From an uncultured Bacteroides sp. (GTDB lineage Bacteria > Bacteroidota > Bacteroidia > Bacteroidales > Bacteroidaceae), in assembly GCA_944322335.1 (NCBI GenBank), contig CALUOU010000011.1, forward strand, positions 1 through 47,965: a stretch of DNA of 47,965 nucleotides. The letters run 5' to 3'. The position numbers and the translations under genes were made by a program. The notes beneath the pieces were generated by a model. It did not search any database. It worked only from the letters and a program-made list of their open reading frames with translations, and had not been told where the DNA came from. Shown here piece after piece: positions 7,514-15,704 of the stretch; position 1 is the first letter of the stretch, and each line of letters opens with the position of its first letter.

Positions 7514-9040
7514 TTAGCAAAGAGCTTTGTTCAGCATGTAGTAAACTTCGTTGGTGCGAAGTTCTTTCTTGAAGTCTTCGATCGTTGTACCCTTGCCGAT
7601 ATGAACCATTTCAATGCCTGCAATTTCCGCATAGTCTTCCCAGTATTCTGCGGACAGATCATAAGAGAAGCAGGAGTGGTGTGTGCCGCCAGCCAGTATC
7701 CAGGCGCCTGCGCCTACCTCGAAGTTCGGCTGTGGGATCCAGAGAGCGGAAGCGACCGGCAATTTGGGCAGAGGTTTCGGTTCGATGCATTCCACATCGT
7801 TTACGATCAGACGGAAGCGGTTGCCCAGATCTACTACAGTAGCAGTGCATCCTGTGCCCACTTTGCTCGTGAATACCAGACGTGCGGTCTGGCTCTTGCG
7901 GATGCCGATGCCTAAGAAGTGGACTTCCAGACGAGGCTTTTTGGCGGCGATGAGCGGACAGACTTCCAGCATGTGTGCTTGCAGGATGGCGCTTCTGTCA
8001 CCGTCGAAGTTCAGTGTATAATCCTCCAAGAAAGAGCAACCGTTGGGCAAACCTTGGTTCATTACCCATACCGTGCGGTACAGGGCTGCTGATTTCCAGT
8101 CGCCTTCAGCTCCAAAGCCATAGCCTTCTGCCATCAGACGTTGTGAAGCCAATCCCGGTATCTGGTCGAAGTGGCTGCCATCGTCCTGCCCCAAGTCATC
8201 AAAGTTGGTAGTGAAGCCTTTGGCTCCTTTAGCTTTCAGAATCGCGCGGAGTGCAAGTTCGGCTTTTGCAGAGTTCCAAACTTTCTGGTAAGCTTCTGTT
8301 GACTTGTCTTCCAGTTCCACATCATGGTCATATTCTTGGAAATAAGTAGCGACCAATGCGTCTACATCCGCATCTTTCACTTGGCTGTGGTATGCCATGA
8401 GTTCGCTGGCAGGGCAGTAATCAACGTGGTAACCCATGCGTTGTTCGGCCTCTACTTTGTCGCCGTCTGTAACGGCTACATTGTTCATCTGGTCGCCGAA
8501 ACGGATGATGAGCATGTCTTGTGCGTCAGCCCAAGCGGCGCAAACGCGCATCCATACGGCAATCTTGCGTTGGGTCTCCTCATCTTTCCAGTAACCTACA
8601 ACTACTTTGCGGCGAATGCGCATGCGGGTGCAGATGTGGCCAAATTCGCGGTCGCCATGAGCTGATTGGTTCAGATTCATGAAGTCCATGTCCATGGTAT
8701 CCCAAGGAATTTCCTTGTTGAACTGTGTGTGGAGATGGAGCAACGGTTTCTTCAGTTGTTGCAAACCATGGATCCACATCTTGGCAGGAGAGAAAGTGTG
8801 CATCCAAGTGATGACACCGATACATTTCTCATCGTTGTTAGCGGCCTTGAATGTATCCAATACTTCTTTGGAAGAGTTGACGGTTCCTTTATATACGACT
8901 TTAACGGGGAGTTTGCCCGATTCGTTCAAGCCTTTAACCATTTCATTGCTGTGTGCGTCTACTGCAATCACGGCATCGCCTCCGTACAAGAGCTGTGCTC
9001 CTGTTACGAACCAAACTTCATATTGATCAAATGTACTCAT
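7514..9040 (-). CDS. araA: L-arabinose isomerase
   Basis: Converts L-arabinose to L-ribulose in the cytosol. At 508 residues it matches the family (E. coli 500). Recognisable blocks are EVWFVTGAQLLYG at the N-terminus, GVITWMHTFSPAKMWI, LLHLHTQFN, AHGDREFGHICTRMRI, and the metal/substrate-binding stretch MAEGYGFGAEGDWK with its conserved Glu residues. Near the end are GGTHHSCFSY, with the conserved His pair, and EMVHIG. It lies 55 bases after araD in the operon. The length and all motifs indicate an intact enzyme. Confidence 0.96.
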   Translation of the reverse strand: MSTFDQYEVWFVTGAQLLYGGDAVIAVDAHSNEMVKGLNESGKLPVKVVYKGTVNSSKEVLDTFKAANNDEKCIGVITWMHTFSPAKMWIHGLQQLKKPLLHLHTQFNKEIPWDTMDMDFMNLNQSAHGDREFGHICTRMRIRRKVVVGYWKDEETQRKIAVWMRVCAAWADAQDMLIIRFGDQMNNVAVTDGDKVEAEQRMGYHVDYCPASELMAYHSQVKDADVDALVATYFQEYDHDVELEDKSTEAYQKVWNSAKAELALRAILKAKGAKGFTTNFDDLGQDDGSHFDQIPGLASQRLMAEGYGFGAEGDWKSAALYRTVWVMNQGLPNGCSFLEDYTLNFDGDRSAILQAHMLEVCPLIAAKKPRLEVHFLGIGIRKSQTARLVFTSKVGTGCTATVVDLGNRFRLIVNDVECIEPKPLPKLPVASALWIPQPNFEVGAGAWILAGGTHHSCFSYDLSAEYWEDYAEIAGIEMVHIGKGTTIEDFKKELRTNEVYYMLNKALC

Positions 9041-9095
9041 ATTGATTGAATTTTAGGATGATATGAATAATAAATAATGTTGTTTCGTATTCTTC

Positions 9096-9782
9096 TTATT
9101 TTTGTCCGTAGTAAGCGTTCGGACCATGTTTGCGGTTGAAATGCTTTTCAATGAGCAGCGGATTCATGGTAAGATGCGGGTTGACCGCATAGGCAATGGA
9201 AGCCATTTTTGCGACCTGCTCCATGACGACCGCATTGTGTACGGCGTCGTGTGCGTCTTTCCCCCATGCAAATGGCCCGTGGTTTTTTACCAAAACGCCT
9301 GGAGTGTGTACGGGATTCATGCCTTCGAAGCGCTTTACGATCACATTGCCGGTCTCAAGCTCATATTCCCCTTTTACTTCTTCCTCTGTCATATCAGTGG
9401 TGCAGGGGATGGCCTCGTGGAAATAATCAGCGTGAGTGGTGCCAATGTTAGGTATGTCGCATCCGGCCTGAGCCCATGCGGTAGCGTATGTAGAGTGGGT
9501 GTGAACAACACCTCCGATTTCGGGAAAAGCTTTGTAGAGTGCCACATGAGTGGGGGTGTCTGATGAAGGTTTCAGGTAACCTTCCACTACTTTTCCGTCA
9601 AGGTCAACGACAACCATGTCTTCTGCTTTCATGGTCTCATAGCTTACACCGCTTGGCTTGATGACTACTAATCCGCTTTCGCGGTCAATGCCTGAGACAT
9701 TGCCCCATGTAAAAATGACCAGTCCATGCTTTACTAACTCAAGGTTGGCCTGAAAGACTTTTTCTTTTAATTCTTCTAACAT
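9096..9782 (-). CDS. araD: L-ribulose-5-phosphate 4-epimerase
   Basis: Zinc-dependent class II aldolase-fold enzyme that epimerises L-ribulose 5-phosphate to D-xylulose 5-phosphate by retro-aldol chemistry. The 228-residue length is typical. Predicted zinc ligands are His94 and His96 ([14 protein letters not shown]) and His168 ([10 protein letters not shown]). The phosphate-binding segments TWGNVSGID and KPSGVSYE are present. The start is 18 bases after the araR stop, within the operon. The product is the substrate for the transketolase encoded downstream. Confidence 0.95.
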   Translation of the reverse strand: MLEELKEKVFQANLELVKHGLVIFTWGNVSGIDRESGLVVIKPSGVSYETMKAEDMVVVDLDGKVVEGYLKPSSDTPTHVALYKAFPEIGGVVHTHSTYATAWAQAGCDIPNIGTTHADYFHEAIPCTTDMTEEEVKGEYELETGNVIVKRFEGMNPVHTPGVLVKNHGPFAWGKDAHDAVHNAVVMEQVAKMASIAYAVNPHLTMNPLLIEKHFNRKHGPNAYYGQK

Positions 9783-9800
9783 AATGTTGTTTCCTTTTTG

Positions 9801-10478
9801 TTATAGTTTGAATATAGGAGCCTGTTTATATGCCTTTTCGTTAAATTGGTATAAAGCAGCCCCTCGTTTTGAACCCGTTTTATCTATTTTATCCGTTTTC
9901 TCGATGCAGTCCATGTCGGCGATCCGTTTGCGGAAATTCCGTTTGTCGATCGGCTCGTCATAGATAGCCTCATATAAGCTTTGGAGCTGAGACAGTGTAA
10001 ACAGCTTTGGAAGCAGGTTGAATCCGATAGGTTCGATGGAAGCCTTTTGTTGCATCTGGGCTCTTGCTTGTTCCACCATCGCCTGATGGTCAAAAATCAG
10101 AGACGGCAATTCATGGATATTGACCCAGAAGGCATTATGCTGCTGCACTAAGTTCCGATCGTATTCATTGATATTGAGCAACGCGTAATATGCCACAGAT
10201 ATCACACGTTCACCTGTATCGCGGTGAATACTGCCGAAGGCGCCTACTTGAGCCATATATACGTTCTCCAGACCCGTCAGTTCAGCTAAGACTCGTTTGG
10301 CCGCATCATCCACGCTTTCGTTTTCCTGCACGAATCCGCCCATCAGGGACCATTCCCCTTTTGCCGGCTCAAACGTGCGTTTGAGCAGCAAAAGGTTGAG
10401 ATCCTTTTCGCTGAAGCCAAAGATTATGCAATCTACGGCTACATAGAATTTGGGGTTTATGCTGTAATAACTGTCCAT
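9801..10478 (-). CDS. araR: Nudix-related transcriptional regulator AraR
   Basis: A 225-residue protein with an N-terminal Nudix-like fold (about 8-140) and a C-terminal winged helix (about 150-220, with KLFTLSQLQSLYEAIYDEPIDKRNFRKRI). This is the arrangement of the arabinose-responsive repressor described in B. thetaiotaomicron (BT0354), which uses the Nudix fold to sense L-arabinose. The Nudix box at 47-70 is degraded: where the consensus has REUxEExGU, this protein has RVLAELTGL, lacking two of the catalytic acidic residues, so hydrolase activity is unlikely. It lies between the transporter (10 bases upstream) and araD, so it is probably autoregulated with the operon. Candidate operators are in the galM promoter. 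Confidence 0.88.
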   Translation of the reverse strand: MDSYYSINPKFYVAVDCIIFGFSEKDLNLLLLKRTFEPAKGEWSLMGGFVQENESVDDAAKRVLAELTGLENVYMAQVGAFGSIHRDTGERVISVAYYALLNINEYDRNLVQQHNAFWVNIHELPSLIFDHQAMVEQARAQMQQKASIEPIGFNLLPKLFTLSQLQSLYEAIYDEPIDKRNFRKRIADMDCIEKTDKIDKTGSKRGAALYQFNEKAYKQAPIFKL

Positions 10479-10488
10479 TTCTTACTGT

Positions 10489-12234
10489 TTACCAGAAATA
10501 TGCGTAGAACAGAGCACACAAGCAGACTACACCCAGGGTGGCGATGACATCCCACTTGTTCCAGCTTTCGCGGATTGATTTCTTGTAGTCTTGGGTAAAT
10601 GTGATAGCTGCGATTTGTTCTGCACTGGGTTTCGGGGTAAAGAAGGAGATTACAAACATGGCGATGATGATGAATACCAGCAGCCATATTTCAAAGATCA
10701 GCCAGTTCGTCTGCCAGAACCAGGTTGTATTTTCCCAGAATGCGCCTTCCATTGTAGCCTTGCCGGAATTGGTCAGAACGTTGGTGAGCAAGCGCAACAT
10801 GCCAATCAAGAAGCCGCCGATAAGTCCCCATTCGCCAGCCTTGGGAGTGATCCTCTTGGAGAAGATACCGAGGGTGAATACGGCGACCATGGCCGGAGCG
10901 ATCAGAGACTGGATATCTTGGAGGTAGGAGTACAGGTTACCCATGTTCATCATGATGGGCATCCATGCCAGACCTAAAAGCACAACAACAACTGTTGCTA
11001 CACGGCCAACGAATACATAGTGGCTTTCGCTCATGCCTTTCTTCATGGGCTTGTAGAAGTCTTCAGTGAACAGCGTGGCGCAGCTGTTGAAGAAGGCTGC
11101 CAATGAAGCGACAAGGGCGCAGATAAAGCCGATTGTAACAAGACCTTTCACGCCGGCAGGCAGGATGTTTTTCACCATCATGGCAAATGCGCCGTCTGTA
11201 TCATGGGTGTTGGTGATGTCCATGATGATGCCGCTGTCCGCCTGTTGGGAAAGCGCGTAGGCTACCATGCCGGGGATCAGGAACATGAAGACAGGGAGAA
11301 GCTTGAAGTAGCCGGCGGCGATGGTACCACGGCGGGCACGGGCCATGACTTTGGCATTGTCTTCTCCTTTGGTCTGTCCCAGCACACGTTGTACGATATG
11401 CTGGTCAGTACACCAGTACCAGAAACCGATGATGGAAGCGCCGAAGAATACGACATATCCGGGGAATTGGGGATACATGGGGTCTGCAGGATCCGTGTGG
11501 AACATATGTGTGGTGCCGAATCCGTCATGGGCGGCGTTACATGCGGCCATCATGGCCGACCAGCCGTCTGCGATGCTGCCGTTGCCGAGCATGCTCAAGC
11601 CAAGGAACAGGACGAGGAACGAGCCGATGATCAGGATAGGGGTCTGAATGGCAGACAGGGTCATCACGCCCTTCATGCCTCCGAATACGGTAAACACGGC
11701 CGTGATGGCAATCAGGCCGATGGCGCCATACCAGAAGGGAAGTCCCAGCAGGTATTCAAAGAAGATGCCGCCCGTAAATGCGGTCACAGACACTTTGGTC
11801 AGCACGTATGCGATCAGGGTGATGATGGACAGCCATGAGCCGGTCCGTTTGGTGTAACGGAACTTCAGGAAATCCGGCATGGTGATGATCTTGCCCATTT
11901 TGTTGTTCAGCAGTTGGTAGAACGGCACGAACAGCCATCCCAAGATGAGGATCATCCATCCTTGCATTTCCCAGTGGGCCATACCTACACCGTCTTTGGC
12001 TCCAGTTCCTGCAAGACCAACCAAGTGTTCAGAACCGATGTTCGCAGCGAAAATAGCCGCGCCAATGATGTACCAAGGCTCGCCTTTACCAAAAAGATAG
12101 TCCTGGCTGTCGGCTCCTTTCATTTTTTCTTTGTCTTTTTTGATCGCACGGTAGATCGCCCATACAATAGCAACGATACCAATGGCAAGGACTGCCCAGT
12201 CAAGCCATATAAATTCGTTTGATGTCCAATTCAT
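10489..12234 (-). CDS. Sodium:solute symporter, probable L-arabinose transporter
   Basis: Inner-membrane carrier of the SSS (sodium/glucose cotransporter) family, predicted to import free L-arabinose with Na+. The 581 residues have about 14 hydrophobic helices. Family motifs include AAIFAANIGSEHLVGLAGTGA near the N-terminus, the ADFLKFRY-like segment TMPDFLKFRYTKRTG, FYWCTDQHIVQR-like FWYWCTDQHIVQRVLG, and ASLAAFFNSCATLFTEDFY with the conserved Na+-site serine region. It sits 36 bases after galM and 10 before araR. The context corresponds to the arabinose transporter gene of the B. thetaiotaomicron operon. Arabinose specificity is inferred from position only. Confidence 0.9.
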   Translation of the reverse strand: MNWTSNEFIWLDWAVLAIGIVAIVWAIYRAIKKDKEKMKGADSQDYLFGKGEPWYIIGAAIFAANIGSEHLVGLAGTGAKDGVGMAHWEMQGWMILILGWLFVPFYQLLNNKMGKIITMPDFLKFRYTKRTGSWLSIITLIAYVLTKVSVTAFTGGIFFEYLLGLPFWYGAIGLIAITAVFTVFGGMKGVMTLSAIQTPILIIGSFLVLFLGLSMLGNGSIADGWSAMMAACNAAHDGFGTTHMFHTDPADPMYPQFPGYVVFFGASIIGFWYWCTDQHIVQRVLGQTKGEDNAKVMARARRGTIAAGYFKLLPVFMFLIPGMVAYALSQQADSGIIMDITNTHDTDGAFAMMVKNILPAGVKGLVTIGFICALVASLAAFFNSCATLFTEDFYKPMKKGMSESHYVFVGRVATVVVVLLGLAWMPIMMNMGNLYSYLQDIQSLIAPAMVAVFTLGIFSKRITPKAGEWGLIGGFLIGMLRLLTNVLTNSGKATMEGAFWENTTWFWQTNWLIFEIWLLVFIIIAMFVISFFTPKPSAEQIAAITFTQDYKKSIRESWNKWDVIATLGVVCLCALFYAYFW

Positions 12235-12270
12235 TTTTTATTTGTTTGATTAAGTAAGTTATTAAATGAT

Positions 12271-13413
12271 TTATTTTTCCACGCCAAATTTGAAAATACA
12301 TTCGCTATTGTATGTTTCTCCCGGATTCAGAACTACAGAAGGCCATTCAGGTTTGTTAGGGCTGTCGGGGTAATGTTGTGTTTCCAAGCATACGGAAGCG
12401 CGTTTGTTATAGACAATGCCTTTTTTGCCTTTTACTGTACCATCGAGGAAGTTTCCGCTATATACTTGGATGCCAGGCTCGTTTGTATATACTTCCAATG
12501 TGATTCCTGTAATCGGCGATGTCAGTTTAGCTGCCAGCTTGTTGATGTCGCCTTCAGTATTCAATACCCAGTTGTGGTCGTAGCCGTCGCCGTTTTTGAT
12601 TTGGTCAAAGTCATAGTTGTCTATATCTTGGCCGACAGCTTTAGGAGTAGTGAAGTCCATAGGAGTGCCTTTTACAGGAAGAATCTTGCCTGTTGTCATG
12701 AAAGTAGTGTCGACAGGAGTATATTTGTCTGCATTCACATACAGGATGTGGTCTGTAGCAAGTTTGGAAGGATCACCGGACAGGTTGAAATAGGAGTGGT
12801 TTGTCATGTTGATGATGGTCGGTTTGTCGGTCGTAGCCGAGTACTTGATGTCAATGGCATTGTCATCAGTCAGTTTAAAGGTGACCTTGGCAGTTACGTT
12901 TCCAGGGAAGTTCTGGTCGCCATTGGGAGAAATGCGGGTCAATTCTAAGGTTGTGCTGTCGATGGGGTTCGCCTCGTACACTTGATATTGCCACCCTTTG
13001 GGTCCGCCATGAAGGCAATGTCCGAAATTGTTTTGTGGCAACTGATACTTGGTGCCGTCCAATTCAAAGCGTCCTAGATTGATGCGGTTGGCATAGCGGC
13101 CGATAGAAGCGCCGAAATCGCTTGGAATATTGATGTAGTCAGCAATGCTGTCGAAGCCCAGAACTACATCTTGCATTGTTCCGTTCTTGTCCGGAACCAT
13201 GATGGAGACAATGCGTCCGCCAAAATTGGTGATGCAGACCTCCATGCCAGTCTTGTTTTTCAAGGTGTACAGGTTAGTGGCGACACTGTCTACCTCTGTT
13301 TGGAACTTTTGTGGATTCAAACCGGATAAAGTCAGCTGAGGCTTTTCCGGTTGTTGTGTGCAGGAAGCCAGCATTGCAGTGGCTAAGCCTGCGATCAGAA
13401 AGGATTTCTTCAT
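12271..13413 (-). CDS. galM: Aldose 1-epimerase (mutarotase), lipoprotein
   Basis: Interconverts alpha and beta anomers of an aldose, here probably arabinose released in the periplasm. The 380-residue protein starts with a lipoprotein signal (KKSFLIAGLATAMLASC, predicted lipid-modified Cys18). Family features are the FGGRIVSIMVPD segment, GRYANRINLGRF, NNFGHCLHGGPKGW with a conserved His, the TNHSYFNLSG block with the catalytic-site His, and QVYSGNFLDG. Near the C-terminus is the conserved Glu in SVCLETQHYPDSPN. It is the first gene of the arabinose operon, behind a promoter with two inverted repeats. Confidence 0.94.
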   Translation of the reverse strand: MKKSFLIAGLATAMLASCTQQPEKPQLTLSGLNPQKFQTEVDSVATNLYTLKNKTGMEVCITNFGGRIVSIMVPDKNGTMQDVVLGFDSIADYINIPSDFGASIGRYANRINLGRFELDGTKYQLPQNNFGHCLHGGPKGWQYQVYEANPIDSTTLELTRISPNGDQNFPGNVTAKVTFKLTDDNAIDIKYSATTDKPTIINMTNHSYFNLSGDPSKLATDHILYVNADKYTPVDTTFMTTGKILPVKGTPMDFTTPKAVGQDIDNYDFDQIKNGDGYDHNWVLNTEGDINKLAAKLTSPITGITLEVYTNEPGIQVYSGNFLDGTVKGKKGIVYNKRASVCLETQHYPDSPNKPEWPSVVLNPGETYNSECIFKFGVEK

Positions 13414-13457
13414 GGTGTTTTTTTTATTTGTAAATTAGCTATTTATCTTTCTGGGCG

Positions 13458-13514
13458 TAAAAATAGCGTTTTTGTATGGTGTATTATATACACTTTAATA
13501 TGTTGTGTAACATA
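13458..13514 (-). promoter_or_regulatory. galM operon promoter with candidate AraR operators
   Basis: The minus strand has a -7-like TATTTTTA (13465-13458), one mismatch from TAnnTTTG. Where the -33 element should be lies GTGTAT-TAT-ATACAC (13479-13493), an inverted repeat with perfect 6-base arms. Eight bases farther upstream is TATGTT-GTGT-AACATA (13499-13514), also with perfect 6-base arms. A repressor on the first repeat would block polymerase, which fits a Nudix-family AraR encoded in the same operon. I do not know which repeat is the true site. Confidence 0.55.
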
Positions 13515-13520
13515 AAAGTG

Positions 13521-13560
13521 AAAAAAACTGCACGAGAACGAGCTTTCCCGTGCAGTTTTT
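13521..13560 (-). terminator. Rho-independent terminator after the arabinan operon
   Basis: AAAAACTGCACG (13523-13534) pairs perfectly with CGTGCAGTTTTT (13549-13560) around a 14-base loop. Both flanks are A/T tracts, so it could work in both directions. It ends the operon whose last gene stops at 13711 and insulates the arabinose operon. The 150 bases between it and that stop hold one weaker A/T-rich hairpin and no gene. Confidence 0.85.
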
Positions 13561-13710
13561 AAGTTTTGTGCCATCTTTTGGCTGCTGTTAAAAGCCTCTT
13601 TGGGAAAATCTTACGGGATTTTCTTGCTTTTTAGCTTTTGTCTGTAGCAGTTTTCGGCAATATGCGCGTCATACATTAGGCTTTTGTCAGCCTTTCGGGA
13701 GTTGCTGATT

Positions 13711-15618
13711 CTATTTGTTTTTCTTGCCCCAATAGGTCGTATAGTTGCTTCCGTATCCGGCAAATACAAGGGTCGGAGTTCTGGGTGAAGCCTCCCAGTC
13801 TACTTCGCGTTGCAGGTACAGATCGGTTCCGTTGACCGTCAGCACTTGGTTGTCGGCATTATAGCTCCAAGTGGATCCTTGCCATGTGCCTCCAGATACC
13901 GTGTGGTCAGCAGCCAATGTCATGGTTGTGGATTCTTTTTGCGTTCCATAGCTATAGGACAAGTCTATGATTTCCCAAGTTCCAGCCAGCTCTTCTTCTG
14001 CAATAGGCACTTGAGGAACGGCTCCATAGCGTTCTGGCATAACGAGAGGCCAGCCGTCATTGGTCCAGCGGATGCTGCGGACATGCCCCATCATGATGGC
14101 ATTGCTGAATTCATTGCCGCCTACGCCGGCCGGTAAACGTCCTTGTGAAGCATAATACCAGTTTCCTTGTCCGTCATCGAAGATGGCACAATGGGAGATT
14201 CCTACCCAACCGTCGCTATTGGCAAATTTATACGGGTGTGTCACTACGGGCAGGGCATTGCCTCCATTGGCTGTCACGTCTGTCCCATCCATGCCCACAT
14301 ACGGTCCCGTGATGTTTTGTGAACGTACCACACGGGTATTATAAGGCACTTCCAAAGCATCGTAAGCAAGGAACAGGTAGTAATAGCCGTCTTTGTAGAC
14401 GATTTCCGGACCTTCCGATCCTTGCCAACGGCTGTTCATGTCACGTGTGGCGATGAGTGTGCCGTATGCGGCGATGTCATCAGCTGTTCCCCATGGATTG
14501 GGAAGTGTATTGGCCGGCATTCCGGTATTGGCGTCTATTTCGACAGCCGCGATGCCGCTATGCCAAGAGCCGTATATTAAATAATGTGTGCCTTCCGGAG
14601 TGATGATGTAGGAAGGGTCGATGGCGTTCCATTTGAAGTAAGCGTCATAGTCCGTGAGCGAAGGACGGCTCCAGTCAGTGCCTCTGTCTGATGAAGAGCA
14701 CAACACCATGCCTTTGTCCGTCCAGTTATTGCTGGCAGGGTCGTTCGTTTCCATCAGGCCGATAAAGGCACGCTCTGTCCATGTGTTGTCGAAATTCTCT
14801 TCAGTGCTTGCTGCGCCGGAACCGAGGTAGTTGCTTACTACGATGGAGTAGTACATCCGATACAGTCCGTTTTGCACTTTACGCACCACAGGAGCCCAGT
14901 AACCTAACGAAGGGTTCTCAATCGTTGGCAATTCCAGGGAAGTACGGTATTCATTGACCTTCTCCGCTACCCATGCCGGAGCCTCACTCATGGAAGCCCC
15001 TAAATATTCCCAGTTGACCAGATCTTTGGAGCGGCGGGCGTGAAAATGTCCGTGACCTTCATGGGCGTTGCCGTAAGATGCGTCGGTCTGATACATGTAA
15101 TAATAGCCGTCTTCAGCCAATACGACAGAGGGGTCGTGCACATTGGCTAAGTTCCATTGGGCGCGTTGGTCCCATCCGGCAATGGCGGAATAGTCGTCAG
15201 GGTAGGTTGGCGCTTGGTAGTCGGCCAGTGTTTCATCGCTTGCGAGGCGAAGTTCATCAGAGTACACGGTTGCTCCTTCGTAAATGCACGCGAAGGCTCG
15301 CACGTAGTAGGTGGTTTGCAAAGCCAGGTCTTTCAGGGTTGCAGTGACGGTTCCGTTTTCAAGGGTGCTTTCGACAGTCGCGTCATAGATGGTGGGATTC
15401 GTTGCCATGCTGTAGCAGAAGCCTAAGCTTGTGTAGCGCACGTCTCCTCGCACGCTGATGTTCGCGCTGACTGTCGCTTCCGAACCTGTCATTTGCAGGA
15501 CTTGCGGGGTCTCGATCAGTATGCCGTTGGGGCCGAAGTCCGTATTATCATCGTCATCGCATGCCCCCAGCAAGCATACGCATGCCAATAAGATATTGAT
15601 CCAATAAAATTGTTTCAT
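13711..15618 (-). CDS. GH43 endo-1,5-alpha-L-arabinanase, surface lipoprotein
   Basis: Cleaves the alpha-1,5-linked arabinan backbone internally. The 635-residue protein has a lipoprotein signal (WINILLACVCLLGAC) followed by an acidic DDDDN run, as in surface-exposed Bacteroidetes lipoproteins. Residues about 30-130 look like a fibronectin III-like domain. The five-bladed GH43 domain spans about 150-530 with general base Asp162 (VHDPSV), Asp334 (IDPSYI) and the acid Glu405 (SEGPEIVY). A C-terminal beta domain (about 545-635, LAGTWEIIDLSYSYG) matches the arabinanase C-terminal domain family. It is the last gene of the PUL operon, 86 bases after the second susD. The B. thetaiotaomicron counterpart would be BT0360. 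Confidence 0.92.
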   Translation of the reverse strand: MKQFYWINILLACVCLLGACDDDDNTDFGPNGILIETPQVLQMTGSEATVSANISVRGDVRYTSLGFCYSMATNPTIYDATVESTLENGTVTATLKDLALQTTYYVRAFACIYEGATVYSDELRLASDETLADYQAPTYPDDYSAIAGWDQRAQWNLANVHDPSVVLAEDGYYYMYQTDASYGNAHEGHGHFHARRSKDLVNWEYLGASMSEAPAWVAEKVNEYRTSLELPTIENPSLGYWAPVVRKVQNGLYRMYYSIVVSNYLGSGAASTEENFDNTWTERAFIGLMETNDPASNNWTDKGMVLCSSSDRGTDWSRPSLTDYDAYFKWNAIDPSYIITPEGTHYLIYGSWHSGIAAVEIDANTGMPANTLPNPWGTADDIAAYGTLIATRDMNSRWQGSEGPEIVYKDGYYYLFLAYDALEVPYNTRVVRSQNITGPYVGMDGTDVTANGGNALPVVTHPYKFANSDGWVGISHCAIFDDGQGNWYYASQGRLPAGVGGNEFSNAIMMGHVRSIRWTNDGWPLVMPERYGAVPQVPIAEEELAGTWEIIDLSYSYGTQKESTTMTLAADHTVSGGTWQGSTWSYNADNQVLTVNGTDLYLQREVDWEASPRTPTLVFAGYGSNYTTYWGKKNK

Positions 15619-15704
15619 AACGTTTTCTTTTATAATCAGTGTTTATGGATTGTTTTTAGGTGCAAGGGATATGCCGCAGCACGTTCCCTTGCACTTGAGT
15701 GTGA

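Noticed and set aside
13604-13630. GAAAATC/GATTTTC hairpin followed by T-rich sequence
   Set aside because: A/T-rich 7-bp stem of low stability, on the strand with no upstream plus-strand gene. The stronger terminator at 13521-13560 explains the boundary.
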